This document shows positions 22,917 to 34,649 of a stretch of DNA of 64,000 bases, piece by piece. Made by a program: the position numbers and the translations under genes. Numbering within the stretch: the stretch's first letter is position 1; each line of letters opens with the position of its first letter. The notes beneath the pieces are model-generated. The model worked only from the letters and a program-made list of their open reading frames with translations, made no database searches and was not told the DNA's origin. Origin of the DNA: Miscanthus floridulus (lineage: Eukaryota; Streptophyta; Magnoliopsida; Poales; Poaceae). The stretch is from assembly GCF_019320115.1 (NCBI RefSeq), contig NC_089597.1:122289485-122353484 (forward strand), written 5' to 3'.

Positions 22917-24109
22917 ATGGCGAATGCCTTTGCTTGGTCAATCACCTTCTTGAACTCAGACATGTTGCCAATTCCTTGGAGCATCAAGTTGATTGTGTGA
23001 GTTGCACAAGAGGTCCAAAATATCTGTGGTCTCTTCTGAAGCAATAGCTTCTTTGCTTTCATGTTGTTAGAGGCATTGTCTGTCACTACTTGCACCACAT
23101 TATCTAGACCAATGTCTTCAATTGCTTTGTTTACTAGTTCAAAGATGACTTCACTTGTGTGTGACACATCTGACATCTCTTTTGAGCTAATAAAACTGGT
23201 TCCATCAGCACAATTAGTGCATAGGTTCATTATGCTTCTCCTCTTCCTATCTGACCAAGCATTAGTCATAATAGAGCACCCATTCTTCATCTTCTCGGCT
23301 TCACGTTCTTGCAGCAAACTCTTGGTTCTTGCATATTCTTCTTCCAGCAATCTCTCTCGTAGATCATACTGAGTTGGAGGTTCAAGTCCATCACCAAATT
23401 GTCCAATTGCTTCACACATTTGCTTGAACTCATCATTGTCACATGCATTGAATGATATTGTTGCCAATGTTACAAAAAAGAAGGTTAATTAGTGTTCAGT
23501 ACAGCCATAATAGCATCTAATGCATTCTGAAATATAAACACTGAATAGGAAATTACCATGTGTATAGACCCATCTTGCAATATATTTATGCACCTCATGT
23601 GTTCTTTCTTTCCAAAGTTCCTTATTCAACTTCTGTTGAGTCAAAGATTTAGATTTGGTTGCTTTAGGATCAATAGCACGTGTCCATTTGTCAATGGATC
23701 CTAATTTGTGAGGCTCGGAACTTCCAATACAAGTGACTTCCTCTGACTCTCCACCTCCAACTCGAGAAACATTCACTTCCTCTCTAAGTTCTAGCTCACG
23801 AACAGTCTTCTCCTCCCTCTTTCTTTTTGCATCATTTAGTGTTTTCTTGAACTTCTCTTTAGCCTCCAGAGCCTCTAGTGTTTTGGCCTTGCATTTTGTC
23901 ACATTCTTTCCTTCATGGGCCACATGCTGCTTCAACCGATAAATCCCTCCTTGCATCACCTTGTCACAGAGTTTGCACTTCACCTTGTTCTTGTTGGCAG
24001 GATCAACAAGAACCCCATATTCCCATCCGACATCATCCGAATTCCTTTTCAGGACATTCGCTCCCTCAGTTTCAGTTTCTGGTGTAGGTAAAGCTTCCAT
24101 TGTCAACAT
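22917..24109 (-). pseudogene. hAT transposase (BED zinc finger + DUF659), N-terminal half
   Basis: Exon 1 (24,109 to 23,557) encodes a BED-type finger (VKCKLCDKVMQGG...RLKQHVAH), then a Lys/Glu-rich stretch. A donor follows (ATG|GTAATT). The next coding part (about 23,466 to 22,917) carries the DUF659 hallmark TNAWSDRKRRSIMNL and CATHTINLML. The gene stops abruptly after a partial codon at 22,917, where the chromovirus LTR begins, so the C-terminal hAT dimerisation domain is missing and should be left of the window. An acceptor AG is not evident at the inner exon edge, so the gene may have been decaying before it was split. Confidence 0.87.
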
Positions 24110-24457
24110 CCTACATTCAATTCAGTGAGCATACATTCACAGATCATAGTTTAGTGAACATTCAGGCAATACCAATACATACATGTAGCAAATCAGCTAA
24201 AACATAAAGTCACACATCCTACATTTAGGCATTCAGAGTAACATCCAGGCATTCATGCATTTAGAGTAGGCATTTAGAGCAAAACATAATTAACAACAGG
24301 GGAGAGGAGCAGATCACAGATTCAAGCAACTAACAATCTAACATTCAGGCAATCACAGATTCACAAAACAGAATACTTCAGTAGTATTACTGACAACAGG
24401 GGAGAGGAGCAGGGGAGGGGAGCTTCGAGCAGGGGAGGGGAGCAGCCGGTGGGGGAG
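24110..24457. other. 5' flank of the hAT transposase gene
   Basis: No coding sequence seen. It contains degenerate repeats of ACATTCAGGCA type (24,160-24,360) and GGGGAGGGGAGC-type runs (24,400-24,457) next to the solo LTR. Confidence 0.5.
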
Positions 24458-26378
24458 TGAAAAGGTCCTAATGGCTAGAGAGGAGGTGAATAGCCTATTA
24501 AAAAATTTCTACAACAACACTTAACAAACCGGTTAGACAATTATGAGGCGAAGCAAGTGTTGCGCTAGCCTACTAAAAAGCAAGCCACCTACCACACTTC
24601 TAGTTTATATAGTTTCTATCCACACAATAGCTATGATACTACACTAAGTTAGTGTGCTCTCAAAAGCTAACTAAAGAGACACACTAACCAAACTAACAAG
24701 CTCTCACAACTAGCTACATTAAAGAGCTTGACAACTAGTTTGCGGTAATGTAAAGAGAATGAGCAAGAAAGTTATACCGCCGTGTCGATGAAGGAGCCAA
24801 TCAATTACAAGAGTGAATAACAATGAAGACCAATCACCTCGGAATCAAATGATGACACAATGATTTTTTACCGAGGTTCACTTGCTTGCCGGCAAGCTAG
24901 TCCTCGTTGTGGCGATTCACTGACTTGGAGGTTCACGCGCTAATTGGCATCATACGCCAAAAACTCAATAGGGTACCGCACAACCAACACAAGATGAGGA
25001 TCACACAAGCTACGAGCAATCCACTAGAGTACCTTTTGCCTCTCCGCCGGAGAAAAGTCAAGAACCCCTCACAATCACCACGATCAGAGCCAGAGACAAT
25101 CATCAACCTCCGCTCAACGATCCTCGCTGCTCCAAGCCATCTAGGTGGCGGCAACCACCAAGAGTAACAAGCGAATCCCACAGCGAAACACAAAAACCAA
25201 GTGCCTCTAAATGCAAACACTCAAGCAATGCACTTGGATTCTCTTCCAATCTCACAAAGATGATGAATCAATGATGAAAATAAGTGGGAGGGTTTTGGCT
25301 AAGCTCACAAGGTTGCTATGTCAGTGCAAATGGCCAAGAGAGTGAGCTTGAGCCGGCCATGGGGCTTAAATAGAAGCCCCCACGAAATAGAGTCATTGGC
25401 TCAATTATTTGGCTGACAGCGCATCGACCGAACACGCTGCTCGAGTGCACCGGACGCACCGTTCGTGAATACCGGACGCGTCCGATCGCTCCCAGACCGC
25501 CACGTGTTCAGTTCAAACCAAAGTAGCCATTGTTGTCCACACTTGCTGACGACCGAACGCTTAGACCGGACGCTGAAATAGAAATGACCGGACGCTGAGC
25601 CACAGTGTCCGGCCAAGTCCAGAGAGTACCCGAGGCCGACCAGATGCGTCTGTTAGAAACTGACCGTACGCTGAGCCTCAGTGTCCGGTCGAGTCCAGTA
25701 AGCACCAACGGTCGACCAGACTCGTCCGGTCACTCCGGACCGGACGCTGCCAGCGTCCGATCAACTGTTTCACCGAACAATGACTTAGCTGATTCACACC
25801 GGACGCGTCCGGTCGCTGAGTTCGTTGTTAATACCGGACGTGTCCGATCACTATACCGGACGCGTCCGATCACTCTGTGACCAGCACGACTAACTTCTTT
25901 TCAGCTTTATCTTCTTCACCCTTGCTCAAATGTGTCAACCACCAAGTGTATCACCTTCTGCACATGTGTTAGCATATTTTCACAAATATTTTCAAGGGTG
26001 TTAGCACTCCACTAGATCATAAATGCATATGCAATGAGTTAGAGCATCTAGTGGCACTTTAATAACCGTATTTCGATACGAGTTTCATCCCTCTTAATAG
26101 TACGGCTATCGAACCTAAATGTGATCACACTCTCTAAGTGTCTTGATCACCAAAACAAAATAACTCCTACCATTTATATTTTTGCCTTGAGCCTTTTGTT
26201 TTTCTCTTTCTTCTTTTCAAGTCCAAGTGCTTGATCATCACCATGGCATCGCCATCGTCATGTCATGATCTTCATTTGCTTCACCACTTGGAATGTGCTA
26301 CATATCCCATGACCACTTGATAAAATAGGTCAACACTTAGGGTTTCATCAATTCACCAAAACTAAACTAGAGCTTCCA
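24458..26378 (-). mobile_element. Copia-like solo LTR
   Basis: On the minus strand the 1921-bp unit begins TGGAAGCTCTAG and ends GGACCTTTTCA (TG...CA). The opening ...TTTTGGTGAATTGATGA and closing TAGCCATTAGGACC are patterns I recognise from abundant grass Copia-type LTRs. Flanking 5-mers GGGAG (24,453-24,457) and GAGAG (26,379-26,383) match at four of five bases, consistent with an aged target duplication. No internal retroelement domain is present, so a solo LTR is the simplest reading. Confidence 0.68.
25430..25880. repeat. Cluster of CCGGACGCGTCCGG-type near-palindromes inside the solo LTR
   Basis: At least six diverged copies of a motif built on ACCGGACGCGTCCGGT are scattered here, clearest near 25,472, 25,798, 25,834 and 25,855. 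Most differences are C/T or G/A, as expected for decaying methylated CpG. Confidence 0.75.
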
Positions 26379-26755
26379 GAGAGGGGACTGACCTTGTTGC
26401 GGGAGGGGTGCGCCGGCGGTGACGACCTTCCAGGCGATACCGCGGGAGGGGTGCGTCGGCGGGGACGAACTTCTAGGCGGGGACGAGCACAACCGGCGGG
26501 AAATGCAAGGAGGAGCAAGGCCGACGGGAGGGGAGCGCCCGTCGGGAGGAGTGCGTCCGGCAGGGAGGGGAAATGGCAGGCGCTCTTATCCTTCCGCGCG
26601 CTCGCAAATTCCAGGCAGGAAATCTTCGTGCGCTCGCGCCCACTTCCGCGCCGCCTAATCACGCCTAGCGCCTACAAGTCCGCCTACCCCCATAGGCCAG
26701 GCAGGAACCCGTCGACTAGCAACTAATCGCGCCTAGGCAGAGCCAAGGCGTCGCC
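26379..26755 (-). other. Probable outer 5' end of the hAT element
   Basis: GC-rich sequence followed by several GCCTAG/CGCCTA motifs (26,655-26,750) ending in AAGGCGTCGCCTTTTT. Such GCCTAGGC-rich ends occur in grass hAT elements. With the transposase reading away from it, this may be the element's outer terminus. No target duplication could be verified. Confidence 0.35.
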
Positions 26756-28071
26756 TTTTTGAACATTGATTGCCGTGGATGATGGACCCAATCATCCAAA
26801 TGGATAGCTTGGAAGAAACCAGAGGATACTGGTAGCAGTTCAGTGCTTCCACCACGGGGGCTCGTCAGAACCAGATAACCAGGCACCAGCTCAAGCAATG
26901 AAGCACTGTATGTCTGTATGGGGCATGTAGCTTTCCAGACAACTGTCTGACGGGGCCAGGGGGGAAAGCTTCAACTCGTGACACAAAACTTACACATGAT
27001 TAAGCTCAAGATGGTGCGTCTTATCCAGTGTCTTCTCAGGAAAAACACATACCGCACCTGCAATGCCCGGCTCAGAAGCCCTTATCTGAAGCACTACCCA
27101 GAGACAGAAGTTTCCAAACAAATCCTTTAGAGCTGACTGAAGTTTGTTTCAGGCTTTTATGTAAAACTGCGCTACATCGAAGAAGCATTCCAAAAAGAAC
27201 TGTCACCAACATCCTATCCTATATAGATGGGTGCTAAATATATACAAAATAAAAACTAGGATCATGAGGCCTGTTTCAATCGAACAGCAGGGTTCTGTTG
27301 CTACTTTTTATGCACAGATAAGTTTAAACTGCGGCAGCACCTACCGAGGACAGGTGGAAAAGAAATTCAAATGAACGGAGGTACAATGGTTATGATGATC
27401 AATACATTGCATAACAGCTATTCCTTTTTTTTTTTTACTGCAGACTCTAAGCATCAACGTCCATATCTTGTATCCCTACATCCAAAGAAGCATATGAAAA
27501 GAGTCAGATTTGAAAATTGAATTGAATTTTATCAGAGCTCCGTTAAAAGATACAAATACTATCAACAGATAACACTGATTCTATAGAAGAACTCTAAATA
27601 TTCCCTCAAGGGTGTAAACAAAATTCCAGCATTCTTGGGTGATGCATACCTAAACAACATACATTATAATTCTACCCCACGAAAATGCAACAGACAGAAT
27701 AAATATTGTGATCCAGATGAAGCATTCATCATGCACATTAACACCAGCAGGCGCGACAGGAAACATGCCAAAGAGTAAGATATGATTGAAAAATATATAT
27801 AGCTGAACAGCTCACCAGCTCAAGTTGGCATCATGACATAGATGTAAGACAAGAACAAGAAGTACAGCATGCTTATGTTTGTCTTTCATGTTCTGTATTG
27901 TAGATCATCTATGTTAAGGATTTTATTTCGTTTATTTGGAATAGCATGAGCCCATTGTGCAACTGTGTATGTTTTTTTCTTTTTGAAGGACCCGTGGTTC
28001 TTAATACTACACATTTGCAAATTGCAATAGCATATACTCCAAAAAATGCGAGGAAATTGAAAAAAGATTAC
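26756..28071. other. Intergenic; probable 3' region of the DUF1644 gene
   Basis: A 50-codon minus-strand stretch (26,898 to about 26,750) with non-random composition could be an old exon fragment; I do not recognise it. The rest is AT-rich with no convincing coding sequence and probably includes the 3' UTR of the minus-strand gene at 28,072-29,013. Confidence 0.4.
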
Positions 28072-29013
28072 TTATGCATGCCTGTAATGGAAACTAGCCA
28101 TTCTCCCCGGTGCTGCGATACTAGGAATGGCCCCTGTGACTATGTATTCATCATCAATTTCATCAAATCTAATTTCCCTTAACTCAACAGATTGTGTTGG
28201 AACCTCAAGATTAAAATTTTCCAGATTAGCCTGGTTCCCATTCCTCCTTCCACTGCCTCTTCTTTCCCTTGCTCTTGCTCTTCTACGACTTCTTGAAGAT
28301 CTTGAAAACGCCTTGCAGAATATACATGACCACCAGTTCGTCCTGACACTGCGGAAAACTTCATAGTCCTCACCAGTGTCATCATCCCCATACTCAATCA
28401 CATAGTCTCCCAGAACAATCCCATTAGGAACTTGTGCATGTATTGTGCTCAAGACATCTACAATATCAGAAGACTGCTGGAAATTCTCCCAATCAACTTG
28501 CCTAGCAGGATCAATCTCTGAAGGGCGTGAATCAGGATGCTTTTGTTGCGTGTGCTTCTGAAGCTCATTGAAGTTACCAACAAACGAGCAGCAATCCTCT
28601 TCACAGCACCTTTTCTTCTGATTAAGATGCAGCCGAGCCTCACCAATAACAATCCACCCAATAACATCACCTCTACACAAGGGGCAACTGGGACGGTTGT
28701 TTGCATTAGACGGCACAATATGAATAATGCTATCAAGAGGAGGCACAGCTAAGGATGAAACTTTCGCATTGGAAGGCAGTTCAGATGCAAACTTAAATCT
28801 CTCAAGACAGTTTGAGCGGGTCTGGTCTGTATCACAAACAAACGGCCTGCAGCCTCTCTCATAAGACGTGCATCTCAGTAGCACTGCATTGTGAGGGTAA
28901 TCAAGGCAGATCGGGCAGGTAACGTCCTCCATCCAACTCTTATCAAGCTGTATGTCCAGATCAAAGGAGCTGTGCTTTACCACCTTCTTCACGATCAAGT
29001 TGCCTGAACCCAT
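28072..29013 (-). CDS. DUF1644 family zinc-finger protein
   Basis: A single coding exon encodes about 313 residues from the Met of MGSGNL (29,013). An in-frame Met seven codons upstream is less likely, being followed by a non-conserved extension. The N-terminal half holds a RING-like cysteine arrangement (CPICLDYPHNAVLLRC, then FVCDTDQ and CPLCRGDV). A C2H2-like segment follows (CCSFVGNF...HTQQKHP). An Arg/Ser-rich basic stretch (SRSSRSRRRARARERR) could be a nuclear signal. This order is typical of the plant-specific DUF1644 family, which includes rice stress-induced members. The molecular activity is not established. No frame damage is seen. Confidence 0.88.
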   Translation of the reverse strand: MGSGNLIVKKVVKHSSFDLDIQLDKSWMEDVTCPICLDYPHNAVLLRCTSYERGCRPFVCDTDQTRSNCLERFKFASELPSNAKVSSLAVPPLDSIIHIVPSNANNRPSCPLCRGDVIGWIVIGEARLHLNQKKRCCEEDCCSFVGNFNELQKHTQQKHPDSRPSEIDPARQVDWENFQQSSDIVDVLSTIHAQVPNGIVLGDYVIEYGDDDTGEDYEVFRSVRTNWWSCIFCKAFSRSSRSRRRARARERRGSGRRNGNQANLENFNLEVPTQSVELREIRFDEIDDEYIVTGAIPSIAAPGRMASFHYRHA

Positions 29014-29075
29014 CGCGGACACGCAGACTTGCAACGAAAACTCTTGGCTCTAGCAGGCCCAGCTTTTCATTACAA

Positions 29076-30060
29076 CCTACAAGACACCAATAGGGCAATC
29101 AGATCAATTCCAGCTTGCTCCTTCAAAAACGTAGTGCACAAATTCTGTGAGTGACAGTGAATACACTGAGCATTTCGATCAAAAGACAATATGATAAATG
29201 ATGGTGTATGGCAGGGAACAAACACCCTAATGCCACAATCAGTCCATGTAATGAATCCCCTATAAAAACGAACTCACCCACTTAATGATTTGCCACAACC
29301 ACAACTTCCAGTTCTGGTAAAACTCAAACGAATCCTAGAAAAATTCCTTCATCCCCAGAAGAGATCAATAACTACACCTGTGCCCGTTCTGGTAAAACTC
29401 AAACGAATCCCAGAAAAATTCCTTACCCCCAGAAGAGATCAATAACTACACCTGTGCCAGAATCTGATTTGGACCCCCAAAATACCGCGTGGCCCAGGGG
29501 AGACGGGGTTCAGTTGAACTCCTCCCCCACACCGCCCCCGCCCCCTCCCCCTCCCCCACCCCCCCCCCAAAAAAATCGGAAAATAAACCGCACGGCACGA
29601 ACGCCTTAATCGGGCACCAACAACTAACTACTCACTTCTACGGCGCGGTGCCAACTGAGATGGGCGAATTTTGCGCGCTGATACCACGGGAGGGAGGGAG
29701 GGAGCGGCGGATTGTATCGGACTGGGCAGATTAGCTGGGTGAACTGAACCGACGAAGGGAATCGACTGCGAACGAAACCAACGGAAAGGGAAATCGAATC
29801 TATCTATCCAGGCACGAGGCAGCTGGAGGGCACTCACCAACAACAGACGACGAGACCGACCGACGGCCGGACCGCGGATGGATGGATCTATGCTCCGCTC
29901 GACCCGTCGAGGGGCGGCGGGTGGAGGGAGGATCCGTCGGGCGCGGGGTGGGAGGGGCCGGCGTGGCGCTGGGCTGCGTGCGTCGTCGCCTCGGTGAGGA
30001 GTCTAGTCTAGGTTTGGCGGTGGACTTTTTAGAGCCATTTGCGCTTGCGTAGTTGCGTGC
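29076..30060 (-). promoter_or_regulatory. 5' UTR exon, UTR intron and promoter side of the DUF1644 gene
   Basis: A clear donor (TTG|GTGAGT) at 29,838/29,837 and an acceptor (CTTGTAG) ending at 29,077 define a ~760-bp intron in the 5' UTR. The non-coding first exon would lie at about 29,838-30,060, with a CT-rich stretch (30,060-30,130) upstream. The intron contains a C-rich run (29,520-29,570) and a near-duplicate of ~60 bp (29,310-29,460). The transcription start is not determined. Confidence 0.55.
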
Positions 30061-30398
30061 GACGAGTGGAGAGAGTAGGAGGAGAGAGAGTAGGGATGGC
30101 CGATGGGAGAGGAGAGGAGAGGAGGGCCCTCCGGCCGGCGATTGCAGCCACTCTCCTTTGACGTTTTCCGCCGCTTGCCTTCCGTAGCTTTCTTTTTCTA
30201 TTCTTTTCCATTTTTTTTCTTCCAGATGCTTGGTCAAGTGTTGAACACTGTATTTAAATTACGTAATAGTGGTCTGCTACCCATTTTAAGTTGCTAAAAT
30301 TCCTTTTCATGTCATTCTAAAAAACAATGATTATATTCATATAAAATTCATGTGTTCATTCATCGTTCTCAATATGGCCATATAATTCATTGGTGTAC

Positions 30399-30655
30399 TC
30401 GCTCCTCTGTTTCAAATTATAGCATTATAGTGTACTTTAGTTTTATTGAGGTGGAATGTTCGATCATTTTCTTACAAGGCATTATTAGCATCTACGGTTC
30501 AAAAAAATGTGCTATCAAGATATTTTTTTAATAAAATTAATTTATTGTTTTTAGATGTTGCGCATTATTTCATAATAAACTTTAAAAAATGTCAAATGTC
30601 CTAAGCTAAAGTGAACAATAATATGGAACGACTTAAGTACAAATTAATTGGAAGA
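30399..30655. repeat. Stowaway-like MITE, diverged
   Basis: The left end CTCCTCTGTTTCAAATTATAG and the inverted right end share the start of the grass Stowaway consensus, with TA at the edges. It lies upstream of the DUF1644 gene. Confidence 0.5.
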
Positions 30656-31501
30656 GTGTATGAGAGTGCTAATAACCCGTGACGGGTAGAATTTCATGCG
30701 GAAACAGTAGGTATGTCAGCGTTAATAAAGTTTCAAAAGCGACTGTTCTTTTTATTTCCACCCACGTCACAACGTGAGAAAAAATCGTCCTGTTGTAAAC
30801 GGCAGAGTCAGAAGCACGTTTCTCCTTGACAGCGATGACGCGCCAAAGAGTAGGTCGGTGTGAATGACGCGTGCAGGGAAGAAGAGAATGTGGTACCAAA
30901 TGGGAACTCCCTGCACCTCCAATCTACTACAGGTCACATCATCTGCTGTTTTGGTTTTTTTTTCCCCAATCCAATCCAAAGGGAAACGACAACTTCGCCT
31001 ACTCCGTACGTCCGATACAAGGGGAACGAATAGGAGTTACTCAGCGAGCAGTCAGGGGCGAGTTTAATTAATCTCTAGGATTAGCTCATGGCACGCAGCA
31101 AAGAACAGAGAAGAAAAACGCACACATATATGCTATATACCATAGATGTCCGGGTCAGGCGCAGGTCCTGAACAATTGCAAAACTAATAAAAAGGACCAA
31201 AATTACATACAAAATATCTGCTTTTGCGACTCAGAAGATCCAACCAAAAAAGATACATGGAAGTTATATTCAAATTCAGACACATCTTAAGCACAATGAT
31301 GATCAGTAATGGAAAAAAGAAAAAGAAAAAATTAGACACCATGATTCCATGAACGTCAAAGGGAACCTCCCAACACCATTATACGGGCGATTCTTGTGAA
31401 GGTCTCTGACAATTTTGCCATCATTCCAGTTCTACTCCTACTCTCCTAGATTGCAATTGCATCGTCCCAATTCGCAATCCATTCTTGATTATTGATCATG
31501 T

Positions 31502-31606
31502 GGCCCAGTTCGGTTTACCTTATATCCGGCTTGTTCGGCTTCTTTTTTCAATCAGAACAGTGTTTTCAGCCACTTTCAACTAAGTTTCAGCAAGCCAAAC
31601 GGGGCC
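31502..31606. repeat. Small MITE with GGCCC-GTT-GG-TT ends
   Basis: The left end GGCCCAGTTCGGTTTACC is inverted at the right end (GCCAAACGGGGCC). Related sequences occur at 56,966-57,074 and 58,934-59,067, so this is a dispersed family. Confidence 0.65.
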
Positions 31607-31613
31607 AAAGATC

Positions 31614-32432
31614 CTTTTTTGCTGCCCTTTACAAACCTACTCCTAGCACCACGCGAGGACCATAAGTAAGATCAGCCTTCTTCATCCTTACAGTTTTCAG
31701 CTCAGACTAAACTGTCACCAAACCCACGCTCTTGTATCTGAAGGGGGAACCACAAATACTGCATTTTATTAGTAAGGAGTAGAAGCGCTACTTTTTTTGA
31801 ACGAAAAGCCTCAAGATGGGGAGCGCAAGTGCACGACCTGTCGTAGAAGAAGAAGGCCGAGGTTTCTTCTGACGGTAGTAGCGGATGAACTCCCGACAAC
31901 CCAGTTATCGGACACGAGTTCCTTTTCCACTCTTGTTTGTGATTACTAGCTCTGATCCGCTAATTCCAAGCTCAATGCCACAGTTACCATCAGCAGCAAG
32001 CAACCAATTGCTTGTCGTTCACATCAGCATAACTGCAGTCAGAGCAGCATGGTTAGATTAGATGCGTGCAAATTCAGTTATTTTCATGACGCCAAAATAA
32101 TACAGTATATTACTACTTGGTCACAAAAACATATTATGATGTAAGCAACTCATTCCATGTCTTTAAACCTATACATGATTCTAAAATTACAGTGCTAGTA
32201 TTTTGCCATAAAAATAACTGCATTTTGGGGGCAGATGTACTCTTTTTTTTTAATGTAAAGATATGATCATGCTTCTTGTGCATATGAACCATGCAGTTCA
32301 AATGTAGGGTTTTTACTACTTGCACAAAGCAGTTTCCCATCATGTTCACGGGAACAGGGAGAACCATTGACCTCTTGTAACTTTGTAAGCAGGAGGAACT
32401 TCCGAACTTGTATAAGATCATAAAGTTAAGAT
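31614..32432 (-). pseudogene. REI1/ZNF622-like 3' gene fragment
   Basis: This region aligns along its length with 36,224-36,996, the last intron-exon part of REI1-like copy A. It covers the last two exons and part of intron 3. The exon-4 equivalent has an in-frame stop after the TRVR motif and has lost its donor. The last exon stops after VTV. No upstream exons follow; homology ends at 32,432, about 210 bp before the F-box gene start. It is a dead duplicate, not a gene. Confidence 0.85.
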
Positions 32433-32643
32433 GGTTGACCACCTAATTAGCCTCTCCGGTGACGGCATAGCCCATTGGGCTCAAAGGCAAGGTGACGAAC
32501 GTTGGGCCAATGCAGCTGACGCTGCTATTCTTCACCACCACGGCCCACGGGCAGCTTCAGTGACCCAGTGAGAGCACCGTCGCTGTCTCGTGGATCCGCT
32601 CACCGCAGCAAACCCTCTCGCCGCCTCGCGCTCCGCCCGCAGC

Positions 32644-34649
32644 ATGGCGCCGCCGCCGCCGCCGCTGCCGGAGGAGCTGGTGGAGGAGATCCTGCTCCGA
32701 TTCCCGCCCGATGACCCAGCACGCCTTGTCCAGGCCGCCCTCGTCTGCAAGCGCTGGTGCGCCATCGTCTCCGGCGCCGGCTTCCGCCGCAGATTCGGCA
32801 AGTTCCACCGCGCCCCACCCCTGCTCGGCTTCGTCTCCAATGTCCGCTTCCAACGTCAACGCGGTGCGGTCGAATTCGTCCCCACCTGCTCCTTGCCCGC
32901 GTCCCAAGTCCACAGCCGCAAGGGGCACGTGCGCGTCGTCGACGCCCACCACGGCCGCGTCCTCCTCCACAGGATCTCCGCTGGTTGGGGTCTTCCCTGG
33001 CCCGATGTCCTTATGGTCTGGGACCCTACCACGGACGTGCAAGAAGAAGTGCCCTTTCCGGACAGTGGCGGATCTATGATTTTGTTTTAGGGTATGTCAG
33101 CCAAAATTTTTCATATATAATTCAGTAAGAATTATGAATTTGTAACATATAATCAATATACGTGAACTAAAAGTACACCATAAGTCTTCAATTTGGAGAT
33201 TTAATTAAAACCATCCATAAAATATACAATATAAACAGCTAAAACAATATATTGTTACAAATATAGAGATAACTCAATGATATTAGATAGGATTAAAAAA
33301 AGAGAAAAGAGTAGAGATTGAACCTCATTTCGGTGGTCGGCAATCGGGCTGGGAGTCGTTAATCGTGGAAGCGCAGGCAGCACCAGAGCAGCCTAGGCGG
33401 AACGTGGATATGTTGATCTCGATGTTGGGTACTTGCAGCTTGGCCTGAATGCCTGTGCAGATTCATCAATTCGAGACTGCGGGCAAAGACTCCATTACAG
33501 AGTGATTCTGAAGTCTGAATCTTCAATACCTTCGATCGATGCCAGAACGAACAAGGCTACGATGGCTGGGCGGCAGCCGGCAGGCATCTTTCCCATCGAT
33601 GAAGGGAGCCACCACGGCACCACGACCTCGATCACGAACAGCTGGAAGCCAAGGCGGCTGGAAGACGAGACGTGAGAACCCTCCTGACCTCCCGTCATGT
33701 GGCCTCGTGCACGTGGCCCTGAAAGGCCATCATGTGATGTGGCCTCGTGCCTGCGTCACCATGTGGGACTGAAAGGCCGTCGAGGTCGCAAAGCAGCCGG
33801 CAGGCGCGTTGTTCGATTGACTTTGCTTACAAATATACATATACATATACTATACATACAGGTTGCGCAGGGTATGCCGGTGCATACCCGGCATACCCTG
33901 TAGCTCCGCCACTGTTTCCGGATGTGGCACAGTACAAGCTCGACTGGACAGCGGCAGTTCTCTGCGCTGCCGGCGGCCCCTGCGACCACATTGATTGCCG
34001 CCCGGGTCCCTTCCTCATCGTTTTCGTGGGCTATGATCGGGAACATGTCGAGACAGTCCTTTGCACCTACTCATCCAGTACTGCATCATGGAGCAAGCCA
34101 ATCTCCAGTAATCAGCTTCCATACGGCCGCTATATGTCCAGGCACGTTGCACATGTGGAGAGTGCACTCTATTTTGGGGTTCTCATGACACATCATATTA
34201 TGAAGTTTGACTGGGAATCACAGGAAATTTCTTGGATTCAAATGCCACCTACATGCTCCAGCAAGTGCCCTTATGTGCTCACCACTACAGAGGGTGGTGG
34301 ACTAGGGCTTGCCACCATACATGAGTCCTCCAAACTCTACATGTGGTCCAGGAATGATGTTTCTCAAGTAGATGCTACATGGACACAAAGCAGAGTCATT
34401 GAGCTTAAGACACTGCTCCCTGTTCATGCTGTCTTGGCCTCACCTAGACTGTTTGGCTTCACAGTTGGTACTGGTGTCATTTTTGTGAGGTCGAACAATG
34501 TTCTTTTCGTGATTGATTTAAAGACATATAAGGTGATTAAGGAGGTTTCCATGGCAAGCGAGATCTACACCATCATTCCTTACATGAGCTTCTACACTCT
34601 AGGTACAACTTTGCTTAGTTTTGGATTTTACAAGATTCTGGACGAGTGA
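32644..34649 (+). pseudogene. F-box protein gene split by a hAT insertion
   Basis: The start at MAPPPP (32,644) has a good plant context; an in-frame Met 18 codons upstream is less likely. Residues 8-50 form an F-box (LPEELVEEILLRF...LVCKRW), the SKP1-binding part of SCF ubiquitin ligases. The frame runs to VPFPD and enters an inserted element, which stops it ten codons later (33,088-33,090). The same frame resumes at 33,923 with VAQYKLDW and continues through the substrate-side domain to a stop at 34,647-34,649. Without the insertion the coding sequence would be continuous, about 380 codons. Whether splicing can remove the insert is unknown. The final ~15 codons may be intron read-through, since a GTAC donor-like site follows the SFYTL codons. 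Confidence 0.87.
33063..33914. mobile_element. Non-autonomous hAT element in the F-box gene
   Basis: The 852-bp element is bounded by CAGTGGCGGA on both inverted ends (CAGTGGCGGATCTA against CAGTGGCGGAGCTA). It is flanked by a perfect 8-bp duplication TTTCCGGA (33,055-33,062 and 33,915-33,922), the hallmark of hAT insertion. It contains no transposase. The centre (33,340-33,790) is richer in GC than the ends but is not recognised. Confidence 0.95.
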
